Shown: positions 17,339 through 25,886 of the stretch, piece after piece
Numbering within the stretch: the stretch's first letter is position 1
Layout of the letters: every line of letters starts with the position of its first letter
Program-made: the position numbers and the translations under genes
Assembly (NCBI RefSeq): GCF_002379095.1
Contig: NZ_NBZV01000014.1
Span: forward strand, 27,080 to 91,079
Origin: Polaromonas sp. AER18D-145
GTDB taxonomy: Bacteria > Pseudomonadota > Gammaproteobacteria > Burkholderiales > Burkholderiaceae_C
Reading direction: 5' to 3'
DNA length: 64,000 nucleotides
The notes under the pieces: model-generated
The model's input: only the letters and a program-made list of their open reading frames with translations
Databases searched by the model: none
What the model was told of the DNA's origin: nothing

Positions 17339-18525
17339 AACGCCTGCTGGTATTCACCGAGAACTATGCCAGGGGGGGGGGCAATCGCTACATGATCGAT
17401 CTGGTCAATGCGGGTGCCGCCGACTTTGATGAGGTCGTTCTGGCCGCGAATGTCGGGGGACTTTTTGCGGAAGACCTTGCCCGCCTGGAGCGGCCTGCCG
17501 TCCATCGCAGGATGATGTTCTTTACACGGGTATCTCTGACCCACGCAATACGGGGGCGCGCTGCAATCGTCCGCAGGGCGGTGAGCCTGTCCTTGCTTCT
17601 GTTGGAGCCGCTGCTTTTCCTCATTAACGTGTTGGCATTCGTCGCGCTGCTCCTGCGCCTGCGGCCGACGCAGGTGCTGAGCTGCAACGGGGGCTATCCG
17701 GCTGCGCAAGCCTGCCTAGCGATGGCCGTCGGCGCGAAGCTGGTCGGTATTCCGGTGGCCCTCAGCATTGTGAGTATGCCGACCGCTCGCAGGGCTCATC
17801 GACAACTCTACGAGAAGGCTATCGACCACCTGGTCTGGTGGGCCATCACGATCGTGATAGTCAACGCCGAGGCCATCGCCGCGGCCCTTGGCACGCTGCG
17901 AGATATGCCCGCCGGGCGGGTGGCCGTGGTGTACAACGGGCTGGAAGATCTACCTGTCAGCCGGGCGGTTGGTGATCCAGCACAGCGTTTCGTCATTGGC
18001 TGCATCGCCCGTATGGATGCGCTCAAGGGAGTCCTTTTCCTGCTGGATGCTTTTGCTGCCCTTGCACCGGAGCGGCCGGCCTTGCGACTGGTGCTGGCAG
18101 GGGAGGGGGACGCCTCTGGCGAGCTCGTCCGTCGCACGGCTGAATTGGGGTTGCAAGATCGGGTATGTTTCTTAGGCCATTACGCCGGTGACGTGACTGC
18201 GCTGCTTGCCACATTTGACGTCTACGTTTTTCCGTCGCTTTGGGAGGGCTTTCCTTACAGTATTGTCGAAGCGATGAGATCAGGTTGCACCATTGTGGCG
18301 ACCAATGTAGGCGGAATTCCTGAGGCAATCGCCAATGGGCAACAGGGACTTTTGATCCAGCCAAGCTCCAGTGACGAGATTATTACGGCACTTGAACGCC
18401 TAATAGATGCGCCCGATCTCCGTCACACACTGGCCCGCAATGCGCGACTGAAATTCGAAGCGGAATTGTCTTTGCAGAAAATGTATCGTCGCGCCCGCAC
18501 TGTGCTGCTTCGCGGCCTAACCTGA
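17335..18525 (+). CDS. GT4-family glycosyltransferase with a G10 tract near its start
   Basis: This 396-residue GT-B glycosyltransferase has VFTENYARGGGNRYMIDLVN at the N-terminus and a C-terminal donor domain with GCIARMDALKGV, VLAGEGD, FLGHYAGDV and the EX7E motif in EGFPYSIVEAM. The donor and acceptor are not evident. Its TTG start overlaps the methyltransferase stop (TTGA) and is preceded by a GGGAGGG run. Codons 12-16 contain ten consecutive G residues; as written the frame is open (ON). Change of that run by one or two bases would stop the protein early, so expression may be phase variable. Confidence 0.88.
   Translation: MKRLLVFTENYARGGGNRYMIDLVNAGAADFDEVVLAANVGGLFAEDLARLERPAVHRRMMFFTRVSLTHAIRGRAAIVRRAVSLSLLLLEPLLFLINVLAFVALLLRLRPTQVLSCNGGYPAAQACLAMAVGAKLVGIPVALSIVSMPTARRAHRQLYEKAIDHLVWWAITIVIVNAEAIAAALGTLRDMPAGRVAVVYNGLEDLPVSRAVGDPAQRFVIGCIARMDALKGVLFLLDAFAALAPERPALRLVLAGEGDASGELVRRTAELGLQDRVCFLGHYAGDVTALLATFDVYVFPSLWEGFPYSIVEAMRSGCTIVATNVGGIPEAIANGQQGLLIQPSSSDEIITALERLIDAPDLRHTLARNARLKFEAELSLQKMYRRARTVLLRGLT
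17372..17381 (+). repeat. Poly-G tract (G10) inside a glycosyltransferase gene
   Basis: Ten consecutive G bases encode part of the ARGGGN stretch at the start of a GT4 enzyme, about 37 bases after the start codon. Homopolymers of this length in the 5' part of a surface-glycan gene are classic slipped-strand mispairing sites. Confidence 0.9.
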
Positions 18526-18564
18526 GGTGCGTTCGGTGTCTCGGCTCATCAACTTGCTGTGCTC

Positions 18565-19485
18565 ATGCCACTAAATGCTGCCGTATTAGGGGCGGGCTTC
18601 ATCGGCCTTAATTTCATCAGGTTTGCGCTTCGGTATGGCTACAATCTGCGCGTTCTGGATCACAAGGCTTGTCCGGCTGAGTTCGAGGGCCGATTGCTTT
18701 GGGTCAAGGGCGACTTGGGCGACACGGAAGCCGTCTGGAAAACGCTGGACGGTATCGAGATTGTTTTTCACTTTGTTTCCAGCACGGTGCCGGGGGATGT
18801 TACCGACGAGGGTGCAGAGTTGATCCAGAACGTCGTGCAGACACTTCAGCTTTTGAAGCTGTGTGTGCGCCAAGGTGTCCGCCGTATTGTTTTCGTTTCA
18901 TCCGCTTCCGTTTACGGTATGCAAGATAGCTTCCCGGTGCCAGAATCTGCATCGACCGACCCGATCAGTTCTCACGGGATCCATAAACTGGCGATCGAGA
19001 AGTATCTTCAGCTTTACAAGCATCAACATGGTCTGGATTGCAAAATCATACGTTTGAGCAACCCTTACGGACCTGGGCAAAGTATCAAGGGCCGCCAGGG
19101 TTTTATAGCCATTGCCGTAGGGAAAATTCTTGCAGGTGAGGAAGTGGAAGTGCGGGGAGATGGCTCGACTGTTCGGGACTACATTTATATCGATGACGTA
19201 TGCACGGCGCTGCATCTAGCGGGGGGCTGCGATTCGAACGAGGTCGTCTTCAACGTCGGAACCGGCAAAGGGGTATCCCTGAATGAGATCATCGATGCAT
19301 TTCGCGTTGCTACGGCCCAACCGATCCGGATCGTCTACACGAATGCCCGTTTTGCGGATATCCCCACGAACATTCTGGATGTTGCACGGGCAAAAACTGT
19401 CTTGGGATGTACCCCGCAAGTTACGCTCTCGCAGGGGCTGGCCAGGACATTGGCCTATCACGGCATCAAGATGTCTGGTTCCTAA
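18565..19485 (+). CDS. NAD-dependent epimerase/dehydratase (extended SDR) with His at the catalytic Tyr position
   Basis: The 306-residue extended SDR has the cofactor loop AVLGAGFIGLNFIR, VFVSSASVYG, LSNPYGPGQ, GDGSTVRDYIYIDDV and a VFNVGTGKG segment, the pattern of UDP-sugar 4-epimerases. The active-site motif, normally YGxxK, reads SSHGIHKLAIEKY here: the Tyr codon position (18973-18975) is CAC, His. A single T-to-C change would explain this. It may be inactive, altered, or a sequence error. The ATG at 18565 is chosen; a GTG at 18559 is possible. It precedes the CDP-glucose genes. Confidence 0.85.
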   Translation: MPLNAAVLGAGFIGLNFIRFALRYGYNLRVLDHKACPAEFEGRLLWVKGDLGDTEAVWKTLDGIEIVFHFVSSTVPGDVTDEGAELIQNVVQTLQLLKLCVRQGVRRIVFVSSASVYGMQDSFPVPESASTDPISSHGIHKLAIEKYLQLYKHQHGLDCKIIRLSNPYGPGQSIKGRQGFIAIAVGKILAGEEVEVRGDGSTVRDYIYIDDVCTALHLAGGCDSNEVVFNVGTGKGVSLNEIIDAFRVATAQPIRIVYTNARFADIPTNILDVARAKTVLGCTPQVTLSQGLARTLAYHGIKMSGS

Positions 19486-19542
19486 TCGCGAGTGGCTGTG
19501 CTTGAAATAGTTATTAATGTCTTGTTGAGATTGGATTAAACA

Positions 19543-20310
19543 GTGAAAGTCGTAATTCTGTGTGGGGGGCTTGGTACCCGTCTGGCTGAAGAAACTCAGG
19601 TCAAGCCGAAACCTATGGTGGAAGTTGGTGGGCGTCCGATCTTATGGCATGTTATGAAAATTTACGAACGCCATGGCATGCATGATTTCATGCTTGCACT
19701 TGGGTACAAGGGTGAAGTTATCAAAGACTACTTCCTTAACTATCATGCCCGGCAGAGCAATCTGACTGTGCACCTGAAAACCGGGAAGGTCGATTATTCG
19801 AACCCGACGGCCGAAGACTGGAACGTTTCGCTCATCGATACCGGCGCGACGACAATGACGGGGGGGCGTCTACTTCGTCTGAAGTCGCAATTGGAGGGTT
19901 CGGGGACGTTCATGCTGACTTATGGCGACGGTGTCTCGAATGTCGATGTGACGGCGTTATTGGCCTTCCACCGCTCACATGGCCGCATAGCGACTGTTTC
20001 TGCAGTTCGTCCCCCTGTGCGCTTTGGTGAGTTGTCAATCGAAGCTAACTGCGTGACCAGTTTTCAAGAAAAACCGCAGGCTGGAGAGGGCTGGATCAAC
20101 GGCGGCTTTTTTGTTTTCGAACCGGGCATCTTCGACTTTATCGAGGATGACACGACCATGTTGGAGCGCGCGCCACTGGAGCAACTTGCGAGGCAGGGTG
20201 AGTTGATGGCCTATCATCATCCCGGGTACTGGCAGTGCATGGACACTGTACGTGACAAGCAGCATCTTGAAGAGCTTTGGGCTGCCGGTATTGCGCCATG
20301 GAAGGATTGA
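19543..20310 (+). CDS. rfbF: Glucose-1-phosphate cytidylyltransferase
   Basis: The 255-residue enzyme makes CDP-glucose from CTP and glucose-1-phosphate. The N-terminal signature is ILCGGLGTRLAEETQVKPKP, followed by EVGGRPILWHVMKIY, LTYGDGVSNVDV and EGWINGGFFVFEP, all typical of RfbF. It uses a GTG start 57 bases after the previous stop. It is followed within five bases by rfbG, the next enzyme. A run of seven G occurs at 19860-19866. Confidence 0.95.
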   Translation: MKVVILCGGLGTRLAEETQVKPKPMVEVGGRPILWHVMKIYERHGMHDFMLALGYKGEVIKDYFLNYHARQSNLTVHLKTGKVDYSNPTAEDWNVSLIDTGATTMTGGRLLRLKSQLEGSGTFMLTYGDGVSNVDVTALLAFHRSHGRIATVSAVRPPVRFGELSIEANCVTSFQEKPQAGEGWINGGFFVFEPGIFDFIEDDTTMLERAPLEQLARQGELMAYHHPGYWQCMDTVRDKQHLEELWAAGIAPWKD

Positions 20311-20314
20311 TGGT

Positions 20315-21415
20315 ATGAGCCAGTTTGCCGAAATTTATCGCGGCCGAAGAGTGTTAGTGACCGGGCACACAGGTTTCAAGGGCTCGTGGCTGGCGCTGTG
20401 GCTCACGCATATCGGCGCCGAGGTCGCAGGCTATTCTGTCGATGTGCCAACTAATCCATCCAACTTCGAACTACTGGGTCTCGAAAAGCGTCTGAGGCAT
20501 TATGTTGGTGACATCCGGGATCGGGTGCGTCTTGCCGAGGTTGTCGATGAGTTTCGGCCCGAATTGGTGTTCCACATGGCGGCCCAGGCCTTGGTCAGGC
20601 GCTCGTACGCGGATCCGGTCACTACCTTCGAGACCAACACGATGGGCATGGTTAATGTCCTTGAATGTGTGCGTACTCGTCCGTGGATTCAAGTGGCCGT
20701 GCTTATCACCAGTGACAAGGCGTATCGTAACGACGAATGGTGCTGGGGGTATCGCGAAACCGATGCGCTAGGTGGACATGATCCGTATAGCGGTTCGAAG
20801 AGCTGCGCTGACCTGATAGCACATTCGTACTATCACTCCTTCCTGCGTAATTCGCCTACACGCATTGCGATCACGCGGGCGGGGAATGTCATTGGCGGCG
20901 GCGACTGGGCCGACGACCGCATCGTACCCGACTGCATCCGCGCCTGGTCACAGGGCGAATCAGTCGACGTTCGCAGTCCGCAAGCCACGCGACCTTGGCA
21001 GCACGTGCTCGAGCCCTTAAGTGGTTACCTGTGGTTGGGAGCACGGCTGTGGCAGCAGGCCGATGGTCTTAACGGCGAGGCGTTCAACTTCGGCCCGGAT
21101 GCGCATGTCAACCAGACGGTGGAAAAATTGCTTGAAGCCATGGCTGCGCGCTGGCCCGAGGTGCGCTGGCAGGTACCCGAAGGCTTTGAGCAGGTCGGGC
21201 ATGAAGCCATGTTGCTGAAACTGTCATGTGACAAGGTGTTGTTTCATTTAGCTTGGCGAGCGGTTCTGCAGTTTCCGGAAACCGTCGCATTCACTGTTGA
21301 CTGGTACCGCGTCTGGCGAGAGGGTCACGAGAATCTCCAATCTTATACGCTGGGGCAAATTGACGCCTATTGTCAGTTGGCTCAGGCCCGTGGTGCGACC
21401 TGGGTTGACGCGTGA
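20315..21415 (+). CDS. rfbG: CDP-glucose 4,6-dehydratase
   Basis: The 366-residue SDR dehydratase converts CDP-glucose to CDP-4-keto-6-deoxyglucose. It has VLVTGHTGFKGSWLALWL at the cofactor site, HMAAQALVRRSY, TSDKAYRN and the catalytic YSGSK within GGHDPYSGSKSCADL, plus TRPWQHVLEPLSGYL, a signature of this enzyme. The start at 20315 follows the rfbF stop by four bases. Its stop overlaps the next GTG start (GTGA). The downstream genes do not include RfbH, so the product is probably not a 3,6-dideoxyhexose. Confidence 0.95.
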   Translation: MSQFAEIYRGRRVLVTGHTGFKGSWLALWLTHIGAEVAGYSVDVPTNPSNFELLGLEKRLRHYVGDIRDRVRLAEVVDEFRPELVFHMAAQALVRRSYADPVTTFETNTMGMVNVLECVRTRPWIQVAVLITSDKAYRNDEWCWGYRETDALGGHDPYSGSKSCADLIAHSYYHSFLRNSPTRIAITRAGNVIGGGDWADDRIVPDCIRAWSQGESVDVRSPQATRPWQHVLEPLSGYLWLGARLWQQADGLNGEAFNFGPDAHVNQTVEKLLEAMAARWPEVRWQVPEGFEQVGHEAMLLKLSCDKVLFHLAWRAVLQFPETVAFTVDWYRVWREGHENLQSYTLGQIDAYCQLAQARGATWVDA

Positions 21416-21891
21416 CGGCCACGGTCATGATTTCAGGCATTGTAATAACACAGCTGCGGGAGATAAGCGACGGGCGAGGTGCGGTATTGCACATGTTGCG
21501 GCGTGACGCGCCGGGTTTTCTTGGTTTTGGCGAGTGCTATTTCTCCGAGGTGCAGCCAGGTGCGGTAAAGGCTTGGAAGCGCCACAGTCAGCAGACCCAG
21601 AACTTGGCCGTGCCTATCGGCCGAATTCGCATGGTGATCTACGATGATCGCGCGGACTCCCCGACATGCGGACAACTCGACTCAATTGAGCTGGGTCGTC
21701 CCGACCGCTATTTCAGGCTCACGGTTCCACCGGGCCTCTGGTACGGCTTTACCTGCGTAAGCGGCTTGCCTGCTCTCCTGGTTAATTGCGCCGATCTGCC
21801 GCATGATCCGGCGGAATCCATCCAGTGTCCGATCGATGATCCCGACATACCGTACGATTGGGCGAAGCACGGCGGGAGTATTCTGACATGA
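21412..21891 (+). CDS. dTDP-4-dehydrorhamnose 3,5-epimerase-family protein (acts on the CDP-sugar by context)
   Basis: The 159-residue RmlC-like cupin has QLREISDGRGAVLHMLRRD, FGECYFSEVQPGAVKAWKRH, LAVPIGRIRMVIYD and PPGLWYGFTCV. The HS pattern in WKRHSQQTQN replaces the GLHYQ motif of true RmlC, as in related epimerases and epimerase-like proteins. Placed directly after rfbG (GTGA overlap) and coupled to a reductase-like SDR (ATGA overlap), it likely epimerises CDP-4-keto-6-deoxyglucose. An ATG at 21427 is an alternative start. Confidence 0.82.
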   Translation: MTATVMISGIVITQLREISDGRGAVLHMLRRDAPGFLGFGECYFSEVQPGAVKAWKRHSQQTQNLAVPIGRIRMVIYDDRADSPTCGQLDSIELGRPDRYFRLTVPPGLWYGFTCVSGLPALLVNCADLPHDPAESIQCPIDDPDIPYDWAKHGGSILT

Positions 21892-22841
21892 GGGTGTTGA
21901 TCACCGGCGGGTTTGGTTATCTGGGCGGACGGCTGGCGCAACAGTTGATCGTGGGGGCGTATGCGCACGTCATTCTTGGCTCCAGATCTGAGTCGAATCC
22001 ACCGGCATGGCTGCCTCAGGCTGAAGTCGTGCAGACCGCGTGGGGCGATAGCGCCAGTCTTGACCGAGCCTGTGCCGGTGTGGATGCCGTCGTTCATCTT
22101 GCGGGTATGAATGCGCATGACAGTGCTAACGCGCCAGCTGCCGCTTTGCAATGCAATGGCGTTGCTACCGCCCACTTGCTCGCATCCGCTTGTCGAATGA
22201 ACGTCAGGCGCTTTGTCTACGTTTCCACGGCGCATGTCTATGCCAATCCACTGATGGGGCGTATCACGGAGGCCAACTGCCCGCTCAACTTGCATCCTTA
22301 TGCCAGTAGCCACAGGGCGGGAGAAGATGTTGTCCGTAGCGCGCACGAGCGAGGGCAGATTGAAGGCGTCGTTATTCGGTTGTCCAATGCCTTCGGTGCG
22401 CCAGCGCACAGCAACGCCAACTGCTGGTCCCTGCTCGTCAACGATTTGTGCCGACAAGCCGTAGTATCGCGACATATGGTGCTGCATTCCGCGGGACAGC
22501 AGCAGCGCGACTTTGTGCCCCTCGCAGATGCTTGCTGTGCTGTCGAGCACCTTTTGCAAGTGCCTAGCCAGGCGCTTGCTGACGGAGTGTTCAACGTAGG
22601 CGGCGCGCGACCCACCCGGATTGTCGATATGGCCACGTCCATCCAAGCGCGCTGTGCCGCCACGCTTCACTTCACGCCTCGATTGGTCGTTTCTCAGCCT
22701 GTTGAAGGCGGTAACGACTACGAGCTTAATTACAGGATCGACAAGCTGCTGGCAACGGGATTCGTGCCCGCCGGCAATGCCCTGGCGGAGATCGATGCAA
22801 CGCTGCTTCTTTGCCAAGACGTATGGGGGGTATTCAATTGA
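21888..22841 (+). CDS. NAD-dependent epimerase/dehydratase, likely CDP-4-keto-6-deoxyhexose reductase
   Basis: The 317-residue extended SDR begins MRVLITGGFGYLGGRLAQ. VVHLAGMNAHD and FVYVSTAHVY follow. The active-site motif reads HPYASSHRAGEDVV, with the Tyr present but His instead of Lys four residues later. Later segments are RLSNAFGAP and GVFNVGG. By position after rfbF, rfbG and the epimerase it most likely performs the final 4-keto reduction (inference). The start overlaps the preceding stop (ATGA), and its own stop overlaps the next gene as TTGA. Confidence 0.82.
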   Translation: MRVLITGGFGYLGGRLAQQLIVGAYAHVILGSRSESNPPAWLPQAEVVQTAWGDSASLDRACAGVDAVVHLAGMNAHDSANAPAAALQCNGVATAHLLASACRMNVRRFVYVSTAHVYANPLMGRITEANCPLNLHPYASSHRAGEDVVRSAHERGQIEGVVIRLSNAFGAPAHSNANCWSLLVNDLCRQAVVSRHMVLHSAGQQQRDFVPLADACCAVEHLLQVPSQALADGVFNVGGARPTRIVDMATSIQARCAATLHFTPRLVVSQPVEGGNDYELNYRIDKLLATGFVPAGNALAEIDATLLLCQDVWGVFN

Positions 22842-23725
22842 AATCCACCCCTCTGGTCACAGTGGTTATTCCAACGTATAACCATTCAAATTTCCTGCGC
22901 GAAGCCCTGCACTCAGTGCGGGCTCAGTCCTTCTTGGAGTGGGAGGTAGTCGTGGTCAACAACTACTCAACGGACGATACCATTGCCGTGGTTGAGTCAT
23001 TTGCAGACGCGCGTATTCGCTTAGAAAATTTTCACAATCAAGGGGTTATTGGCGCGGCGAGAAATCGGGGTATTGCCTTGGCAAGGGGGGCCTTCATTGC
23101 CTTCCTTGATTCCGATGACCTGTGGCTACCGGAGAAGCTGGCTCGTTGTATGGACAACTTCGATGATCAGACCGATTTGGTCTGTCATGGATTGCGCTGT
23201 TTCGGAGATGTTGAAGTGGATATGTTTTGCGGCCCAGCCAGCCGGGCCAGCTTTGATGCTCTGCTAGACCGGGGTAACTGCATCACGCCCTCGGCAACGG
23301 TGGTGAGAAAGGCCGCGTTAGCAGCTGCCGGTAATTTTTCCGAGGATCCTCGTATCGTCACATCTGAGGACTACCACCTCTGGCTCAAGCTTGCGCAAGC
23401 CGGCACCCGGATGAAGTTTCTTGCTGAGCTCCTCGGTAGGTATCGAATTCACCAGGGAAATCAGAGCAGCGCAGTGATTCGGCACCTCAATTCGGTGCTG
23501 CAGGTCGTACAGGAATTTTTCTCAGGCATGCCGCAGCACAATCCGTACACGCGCAGGCGACTTCAACGACGCATTGGACTAGCCTACTACAGTGCCGCGC
23601 GGGCCTTGCAACGCGGCGGGAAGTTCCACCAGGCATGGCCGATGCTTGGTAAGTCGTTGGCCTGTGCGCCGTTTTATCCCCGGACTTACGCAGCCGTGCT
23701 GCTGCAGGCTAGGGGTATGTGGTGA
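22838..23725 (+). CDS. GT2-family glycosyltransferase
   Basis: The 295-residue GT-A enzyme has VTVVIPTYNHSNFLREAL, VVNNYSTDDT, GAARNRGIALARGAFIAFLDSDD with the metal-binding DSDD/DxD at about residue 90, and TSEDYHLWLKL as the catalytic-base ED motif. It likely adds a sugar to the repeat unit; the sugar is unknown. It begins with TTG overlapping the preceding stop (TTGA), after a G6 run that could serve as Shine-Dalgarno. The stop overlaps the next GTG start (GTGA). Confidence 0.88.
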   Translation: MKSTPLVTVVIPTYNHSNFLREALHSVRAQSFLEWEVVVVNNYSTDDTIAVVESFADARIRLENFHNQGVIGAARNRGIALARGAFIAFLDSDDLWLPEKLARCMDNFDDQTDLVCHGLRCFGDVEVDMFCGPASRASFDALLDRGNCITPSATVVRKAALAAAGNFSEDPRIVTSEDYHLWLKLAQAGTRMKFLAELLGRYRIHQGNQSSAVIRHLNSVLQVVQEFFSGMPQHNPYTRRRLQRRIGLAYYSAARALQRGGKFHQAWPMLGKSLACAPFYPRTYAAVLLQARGMW

Positions 23726-24714
23726 CACGTAGCGCGGGCAGTGGAACGATGATGGCCATCCTGGGCAGCACGGGCTATATCGGAAAACACTTGGTAGCCG
23801 AGATGGCGGGGCAGTCGGAAGGCCGTCTTAGGTTGCTGATGCGCACCCCGTGCAGTGAGCTGGCCGGTCGAGCAGAGCCTGACCGTACCGAACTAGTGGT
23901 GGGGGACATCCGCGACTTGAAATCGCTTCAACGTCTGTTCGAGCCGGGCTGCACTGTCGTTAACCTGGTTTATTTCTGGAATGCAGGCCAAGCCGAAAAC
24001 CTTGCGGCTATTCGGACGCTGGTCGAGGCATGCAAGACCGCCCGAGTCGGTCGGCTCATCCATTGCAGCACAGCAGCAGTGGTCGGACGCGCTGCCGGGA
24101 ATGTCATTACCGAGGAGACGACCTGTCGTCCGGTGACTGACTATGGCGTGACCAAGTTGAGAATAGAACGAGAAATTGTCGAAGCAGCACGGGGGGTTTT
24201 TGATTGCGCCATCCTGCGACCGACGGCCGTAATGGGTATCGAGGGGGCACCACTGAAAAAGCTGGCTGCTGACCTTGTCACAGGTAGCCGGCTACGTAAC
24301 TATCTGAAGTCGTGTCTATTTGGGCGCAGGTGTATGAATCTTGTTCATGTTGCGAATGTCACGGCTGCGATCCGGTTCCTCTCCCAACGCTCAGATGCTC
24401 TCAACGGTGAAGTCTTCTTTGTGTCGGATGATGATCATCCCTGTAACAATTTTCTAAATGTCGAACTTAGCCTGATGGGCGGGCTGGGGGTCGCGCCTTA
24501 TCCCTTGCCCAGGCTCCCGCTACCGCCGGCCATGCTGCATCTGGTACTCACGGCGCTCGGACGCAACAATGTCAATCCTCTGTGCAGTTACGACCCCCGC
24601 AAGCTGCTGGCGCTGGGCTTTGAGCGTCCCATGGCCTTTGATGCTGCATTGGCCGAATACATCGCTTGGTACCAGTCCAGCTATCAGCAAGTTCCGGCTG
24701 GAGGGCAACGCTGA
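23722..24714 (+). CDS. NAD-dependent epimerase/dehydratase family protein
   Basis: This SDR of up to 330 residues has a cofactor motif AILGSTGYIGKHLV, a GDIRDLKSLQ segment, STAAVVG and an intact YGVTK active site in VTDYGVTKLRIERE. The substrate is not evident; in this locus it may act on an NDP-sugar or a lipid-linked sugar. The GTG at 23722 overlaps the glycosyltransferase stop; ATGs at 23749 and 23752 lie just before the Rossmann motif and would give a more usual SDR N-terminus. Confidence 0.78.
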   Translation: MTRSAGSGTMMAILGSTGYIGKHLVAEMAGQSEGRLRLLMRTPCSELAGRAEPDRTELVVGDIRDLKSLQRLFEPGCTVVNLVYFWNAGQAENLAAIRTLVEACKTARVGRLIHCSTAAVVGRAAGNVITEETTCRPVTDYGVTKLRIEREIVEAARGVFDCAILRPTAVMGIEGAPLKKLAADLVTGSRLRNYLKSCLFGRRCMNLVHVANVTAAIRFLSQRSDALNGEVFFVSDDDHPCNNFLNVELSLMGGLGVAPYPLPRLPLPPAMLHLVLTALGRNNVNPLCSYDPRKLLALGFERPMAFDAALAEYIAWYQSSYQQVPAGGQR

Positions 24715-25886
24715 TGCGAGTCCTCAACGTCACCAACTCTCTCGATCTCAAGACCGGCGGAGGCACAGCCGAACGCACGTTCCAGATGAGCCGGTTCCTA
24801 GCCCTGGATGGTGTGACATGCACCGTGCTGACCCTGAATTTGGGGCTTGATACTCAGCGAGTCCAAGAGCTTGCACACGTACGGGTCGAGGCGCTGGATT
24901 GCTTATTGCCGCGGTTTTACGTGCCGTCTCTCGGGTGGCAGCGTATTCGGCGCTTGGTTGACCAAGCCGATGTCATCCATCTGATGGGGCACTGGAGCGT
25001 GCTGAATGCGCTGGTCTACCTTGCAGCGCGACGTGCGGGCAAGCCATACGTCGTTTGCCCGGCTGGTGCTTTGCCCTTATTCGGACGTTCGGCCTGGATC
25101 AAGCGAGCCTACAACCTGCTGATCGGCAATGCCATTATTCGTAATGCGGCGGCCTGGATTGCGGTAACAGAGGGCGAATTTTCACATTTTGAACAATACA
25201 GGATTGCAGCAAGAGCCGTGACAATAATTCCCAACGGCGTGAGTGTTCCCGACGCTGCGTTGTTAGGTCGCAGTGTCTCTATCGCGCAGAAGGAGCTGAC
25301 GGCAACCCCTTATATATTATTTATGGGCCGGCTCAACAGGATAAAGGGTCCCGATCTATTGCTTGAAGCATTTGTATCCATTGCCAGCCAGCTGCCGGGG
25401 CTTCATCTTTTGTTTGCTGGGCCCGACGGGGGTATGCTGGCGGAATTGCGCGCAACGGTCGAACAGCAGGAGTTGGCTCGCCGGGTCCATTTTCTGGGGC
25501 ATGTTGATGGCGAGGCCAAGGCGAATGTCTATCGTTCTGCCAGCTTGCTGGTGGTGCCATCGCGTCAAGAGGCTATGTCCATTGTTGCATTGGAAGCGAG
25601 CATTTTCGGGACACCAGTGCTCATCACGGATCAGTGTGGATTTAATGAGTTGGCGGTTTCGATTGACCCGCGGCTTGTTGTTTCCGCAACGGTGCCCGGC
25701 CTGGCTACTGGGATGGTTGACCTGTTAGCCGACCCGTTAGTTCTGGCGCGAGTGGGACAGCGGCTGAAGGAGTTTGTAGAAACACGCTACGCGTGGTCGA
25801 TTATCATTGGGGAGTACACGACACTCTACAAAAAAATCATCGGAGCCCGGCTCTCGGCGCTCAGTAGGGCCACTACACCGCCATGA
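24714..25886 (+). CDS. GT4-family glycosyltransferase
   Basis: The 390-residue GT-B enzyme starts MRVLNVTNSLDLKTGGGTAER. The C-terminal donor domain contains YILFMGRLNRIKGPDLLLEA, LLFAGPDGG, VHFLGHVDGEAK and the EX7E motif in EAMSIVALEA. The start overlaps the previous stop by one base (TGATG) behind a GGAGGG ribosome site. The stop overlaps the next gene (ATGA). The linkage it makes is unknown. Confidence 0.9.
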   Translation: MRVLNVTNSLDLKTGGGTAERTFQMSRFLALDGVTCTVLTLNLGLDTQRVQELAHVRVEALDCLLPRFYVPSLGWQRIRRLVDQADVIHLMGHWSVLNALVYLAARRAGKPYVVCPAGALPLFGRSAWIKRAYNLLIGNAIIRNAAAWIAVTEGEFSHFEQYRIAARAVTIIPNGVSVPDAALLGRSVSIAQKELTATPYILFMGRLNRIKGPDLLLEAFVSIASQLPGLHLLFAGPDGGMLAELRATVEQQELARRVHFLGHVDGEAKANVYRSASLLVVPSRQEAMSIVALEASIFGTPVLITDQCGFNELAVSIDPRLVVSATVPGLATGMVDLLADPLVLARVGQRLKEFVETRYAWSIIIGEYTTLYKKIIGARLSALSRATTPP

